Assembly: GCA_964569295.1 (NCBI GenBank)
Contig: CAZMVU010000080.1
Span: forward strand, 1 to 20,090
Direction of reading: 5' to 3'
DNA from: CAZMVU01 sp964569295
GTDB lineage: Bacteria; Hydrogenedentota; Hydrogenedentia; Hydrogenedentales; JAGMZX01
Length of the DNA: 20,090 nucleotides
Part shown: in pieces, positions 17,634 through 20,090 of the stretch
How the letters are laid out: each line of letters begins with the position of its first letter
Numbering within the stretch: the stretch's first letter is position 1
Made by a program: the position numbers and the translations under genes
Notes under the pieces: generated by a model
Database searches by the model: none
The model's input: only the letters and a program-made list of their open reading frames with translations
What the model was told of the DNA's origin: nothing

Positions 17634-19235
17634 ATGAAGCCCTGGCCCGGCGTGGCCCTGCTGCGCCGCGAACTGCTCACGAGCGCACGCCGCTGGCAGA
17701 CCTTCGCCCTGCTCGCGGTGAGCCTCGGGCTGTTGACCTTCCTGCTGGCCTATGCCCTGCTGCGTGAGCCAATGGTCCGGAATCCTGCGGCGCTCATGGA
17801 GCTCGGCCGCGTGTGGGTTTTTGCGGTGACGGCCAGCCTGTACTTCGTGGGGTTCCTGCTCGTGCCGCCGCTCGGGGCCGCCGCCATCCTTACCGAGCAC
17901 CAGAGCGGCAACTACGAACTGCTCGCGAACACGCTCATCCGCCCATGGCAGATAGCCGTGGCCAAGCTGGCCAATGTGGTCGGTAATTTCCTCCTGTTTC
18001 TTGTGGCGGCGCTGCCCTTGTTCGCGATTCCGCTGTACTTCGTAGGCGTCGAATGGCATCAGGTGGCCGCGTGCTTTGCCTTGCTCGTGGTGGGCGTGCT
18101 GGCTATGGCAAGCATCGGGCTCGTATTTTCCGCCCACATCCGCCAGTTCCGCACCGCCTTCATTCTCACCTACGTGACCGTGCTGCTCTTCCTCGGTGTG
18201 TTCCACGGTCCGCTGCTCGCGATTCTCGGATTCCGCGGCAATGCCTACTACGCCTACTACCTGGACACCCTGTACACCATGCCACTCTGGATGCTGCTGG
18301 GCGCCATCAAGGGCATACCGGCAGCCGGAAACCCGGATTTCTGGGCGCTGTTCCGGCATACCCTGCTGTACCAGGGCGGCTGGATCATGGTGTGCATGCT
18401 GCTCGTGACACTGCGCCTGCGCCAGCCCATCGAGCAACGGCACGCCGCCGCGAAGCGCCCGCGCGGTTTCCTGCCCTGGCGGCGTGCTCACTTCAGGCCG
18501 CTCGCGAATTATGTCAATCCCATGTACTACAAAGAGCGGCTTTCCGCGGGCGGCGGGCGGGGACTGTTTCGCCTGCCGCTGATAATCGTATTCGCTGTCT
18601 TTTGCGTCATTGTGAACTACGTCTGCGTGATGAACCGCGTATCTGTGACGCTAGGCTTAGTCGTCGAGTTCGGCGCGGTGCTCGTGCTGGCCCCGGCCAG
18701 CGTGGCCACGAGCTTCGCCCGGGAGCGCGAGATGGGCAACCTCGACATGCTGCGCATGACCTTGCTCACGCCCAGCCAGGTTACCTGGGGAAAGTACCTG
18801 GCCGGCGTCGTGACCCTGTTGCCGCTTTTTCTCGTTACCCTGCCACTGTACCTTATCATGGCGCCCTTTGGCCGCGACCTTGCGCGCGAGATAAGCGTGC
18901 CTATGCTCTACATCAAGTTCTTCGTGGCCATGCTGCTGCTGTTGGCCATCAGCCTGTGGGCCGGCGCCTTCGCACGCCGCACCGCCACCGCCATCATTGC
19001 CGCGTACATCCTGTGCATCGGGTTATTTCTGCTGCTGCCCCTGGGCGTGCTGATCCTGACCGAAGAGGCCGACTTCCGCACCGGCGCCATTGCCGTGCTG
19101 CCCTTCACCCTGCTGATCCCCGGGGACCTGCCCAGCGGCACACGCACCCTCAGCGTGTTGTGCGGCGGCCTGTACACCTTGCTATTCTTTATCTTGACTG
19201 CCGCCATGGCCTTTCGCCGCGAGGAAAACATGTGA
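17634..19235 (+). CDS. ABC-2-type permease, internally duplicated (second of two)
   Basis: This permease of 533 residues is paralogous to the preceding gene and again has two halves. The repeated motif is EHQSGNYELLANTLIRP (88-104) in the N half and EREMGNLDMLRMTLLTP (364-380) in the C half. The second copy is almost identical to the corresponding site of the upstream permease. Membrane helices lie at about 23-43, 62-86, 114-138, 145-166, 175-198, 245-262, 313-333, 338-360, 390-411, 427-446, 450-475 and 505-526. ATG at 17634 follows AAAGGA by 7 bases, so the longer open frame upstream is not used. This is the last gene of the operon. It faces the convergent dockerin-repeat gene across 47 bases, where I see only a weak GC hairpin. 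Confidence 0.9.
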   Translation: MKPWPGVALLRRELLTSARRWQTFALLAVSLGLLTFLLAYALLREPMVRNPAALMELGRVWVFAVTASLYFVGFLLVPPLGAAAILTEHQSGNYELLANTLIRPWQIAVAKLANVVGNFLLFLVAALPLFAIPLYFVGVEWHQVAACFALLVVGVLAMASIGLVFSAHIRQFRTAFILTYVTVLLFLGVFHGPLLAILGFRGNAYYAYYLDTLYTMPLWMLLGAIKGIPAAGNPDFWALFRHTLLYQGGWIMVCMLLVTLRLRQPIEQRHAAAKRPRGFLPWRRAHFRPLANYVNPMYYKERLSAGGGRGLFRLPLIIVFAVFCVIVNYVCVMNRVSVTLGLVVEFGAVLVLAPASVATSFAREREMGNLDMLRMTLLTPSQVTWGKYLAGVVTLLPLFLVTLPLYLIMAPFGRDLAREISVPMLYIKFFVAMLLLLAISLWAGAFARRTATAIIAAYILCIGLFLLLPLGVLILTEEADFRTGAIAVLPFTLLIPGDLPSGTRTLSVLCGGLYTLLFFILTAAMAFRREENM

Positions 19236-19282
19236 GTGCCGGCTGCCGTAGACCGCCGGCTCTGGAAACGCAACGCGGGTTT

Positions 19283-20090
19283 TCATGGTCCCGCGCCTGG
19301 GCAGAAACCGTCCTCCGTATTTTCCCCGGGGCAGTAGCTGTAGCTTTGCGAGTTGAAAAACTGCACAATGCGCAGCAGCTCCGTAAGCTCGAAGCGCCAG
19401 TCCGGGCCGGCCGGCAGGTAGTCCCCGTCATGGGGCATGCACAAGTGGTTTGTCCCCGGCCCCGGCGTGTAGCTGTCTTCCGTCGCGCCGGGATCGTCCG
19501 CGCATGCAAAACCGCCAGCATTGAAAAACTGCACGATGCGCAACAGTTCGGTCAAGTTGATGGCGTTGTCGCCGTCGAAGTCCGCACTGTGCACAGCGGG
19601 GTCGCCGCTGGCAGGCGCGGCGCCGCACTGGCTGAAGTTCTCCGGCCCCGGCCCGGTGACCGTGGTTTCGTAGAGGCCGGCGTCGTCCGCGCTCCACGCG
19701 TCGATCTGCAAGGCGGGCTCATAGCGCACGGCGCCATCGACGACTAACGCATTGGGCGTGCTGCTGGCGAGCACGATATCGCCCGCCCAGTTCGCCGCAT
19801 CGCTCGTGAGCAGGCCGAACCGGCCGTTGTCCGGATCGGCCATTGCTCCGCGAATCGATACGCGCACGTCGACGGGGCCGCCGATTTCCGGACGCGGCGG
19901 ATCAAGGGTCACACTGCATGAGGCGAGCGCCCAGGTCACCGTGCGCTTGCAGGAGGAAAGGACAATCGGGGTGCCGGGCTTTTCGGGGTCCGGCACCTCG
20001 TATTGGATGGTGTACTCGATGGCGCGCTGCCCGGTGGCGGGTGAACCGTCACCCTGGGTGTTTATGGACAGCGTACTGATGTTCCCAAGC
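19283..20090 (-). CDS. Secreted protein with C-terminal dockerin-like repeats, N-terminus outside window
   Basis: The reading frame is open from the right edge of the window to the TAG/TGA-type stop at 19283-19285 (TGA), giving 268 visible residues with the start missing. The upstream part is beta-rich and resembles Ig-like extracellular modules (ADDAGLYETTV is an Ig-domain phrase). The C-terminus holds two related units. DFDGDNAINLTELLRIVQFF has Asp at positions 1, 3 and 5 and Glu at 12, an EF-hand/dockerin calcium loop. The other reads FELTELLRIVQFFN. Each is followed by an acidic, Cys-containing tail (TEDSYTPGPG and TEDGFCPGAG). From memory these repeats end many large exported proteins of Hydrogenedentes-like genomes and may serve sorting or surface attachment, but their function is unproven. 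The internal GTG at 19996 is not a real start. Confidence 0.8.
   Translation of the reverse strand, partial: LGNISTLSINTQGDGSPATGQRAIEYTIQYEVPDPEKPGTPIVLSSCKRTVTWALASCSVTLDPPRPEIGGPVDVRVSIRGAMADPDNGRFGLLTSDAANWAGDIVLASSTPNALVVDGAVRYEPALQIDAWSADDAGLYETTVTGPGPENFSQCGAAPASGDPAVHSADFDGDNAINLTELLRIVQFFNAGGFACADDPGATEDSYTPGPGTNHLCMPHDGDYLPAGPDWRFELTELLRIVQFFNSQSYSYCPGENTEDGFCPGAGP
19353..19389 (-). repeat. Dockerin-like coding repeat, distal copy
   Basis: This 37-base stretch encodes most of ELTELLRIVQFFN on the minus strand. It closely matches 19521-19557, including the identical start TTGAAAAACTGCAC as read on the plus strand. The few differences are mostly at third codon positions. It marks the last repeat unit before the stop codon. 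Confidence 0.75.
19521..19557 (-). repeat. Dockerin-like coding repeat, proximal copy
   Basis: This is the partner of the repeat at 19353-19389, offset by 168 bases, and encodes NLTELLRIVQFFN with its calcium-loop residues just upstream in the protein. The conserved nucleotides suggest a fairly recent or homogenised duplication of the unit. Confidence 0.75.

Noticed and set aside
14802..19235. Gliding-motility GldA/GldF/GldG type ABC system
   Set aside because: The permeases do not show the GldF/GldG arrangement, no exported GldG-like large domain is attached, and no other gliding genes are present.
19238..19260. Possible bidirectional terminator between convergent genes
   Set aside because: The stem is only GCCGGC/GCCGGC with an 11-base loop and no T tract on either side, so it is not distinguishable from chance in GC-rich DNA.
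18053..19747. Plus-strand open frame of about 564 codons crossing the operon end
   Set aside because: It runs out of frame through the second permease and antisense to the dockerin-repeat gene, with an Arg/Ala/His-rich composition and no motif.

Overview
The window is GC-rich, densely packed bacterial chromosome. No single gene fixes the taxon. The partial secreted gene at the right edge ends in dockerin-like repeats built on the phrase LTELLRIVQFFN, with TEDG(F/Y)CPG-type tails. From memory, this style is common in Candidatus Hydrogenedentes (Hydrogenedentota) and related PVC-neighbourhood metagenome bins. The gene set (MoxR, DUF58, BatA-like, ABC-2) also fits planctomycete-like bacteria. 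Lineage is inference only.

Left part (1-3242): a minus-strand rRNA 2'-O-ribose methyltransferase (RlmB/TrmH family) diverges from a plus-strand secreted protein made of two related beta-rich domains. A fumarylacetoacetate-hydrolase-family enzyme follows on the plus strand. The first 172 bases hold no gene I can support.

Centre and right (3486-19235): nine genes on the plus strand form one apparent operon. In order they are a membrane coiled-coil protein with a cysteine-rich (four CxxC) module; a 967-residue membrane protein with two VWA domains around a GATase1-like segment; a MoxR AAA+ ATPase; a DUF58 protein; a BatA-like membrane VWA protein; a large membrane-anchored exported protein; an ABC-2-type ATPase; and two ABC permeases that are each internally duplicated. 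Five junctions are stop/start overlaps of 1-4 bases (ATGA, TGATG, ATGA, ATGA, GTGA), a sixth has a 1-base gap and a seventh a 25-base gap. Only the first junction (141 bases) is loose. By analogy with known MoxR-VWA pairs (RavA-ViaA, NorQ-NorD, CbbQ-CbbO), the MoxR ATPase probably acts on the VWA/DUF58 partners at the membrane. The ABC module would export or reposition a substrate. The substrate is unknown, and this is the best candidate here for an incompletely described system.

A short interspersed palindromic repeat (core AAAAAAGGTTACTGT) occurs twice in this operon. One copy lies in the loose gap before the 967-residue gene. The other is a composite of two inverted repeats directly after the ATGA start of the large exported protein, where it is read through in frame ahead of the signal peptide.

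Right edge (19283-20090): a convergent minus-strand gene for a secreted, dockerin-repeat protein, whose N-terminal part lies beyond the window.
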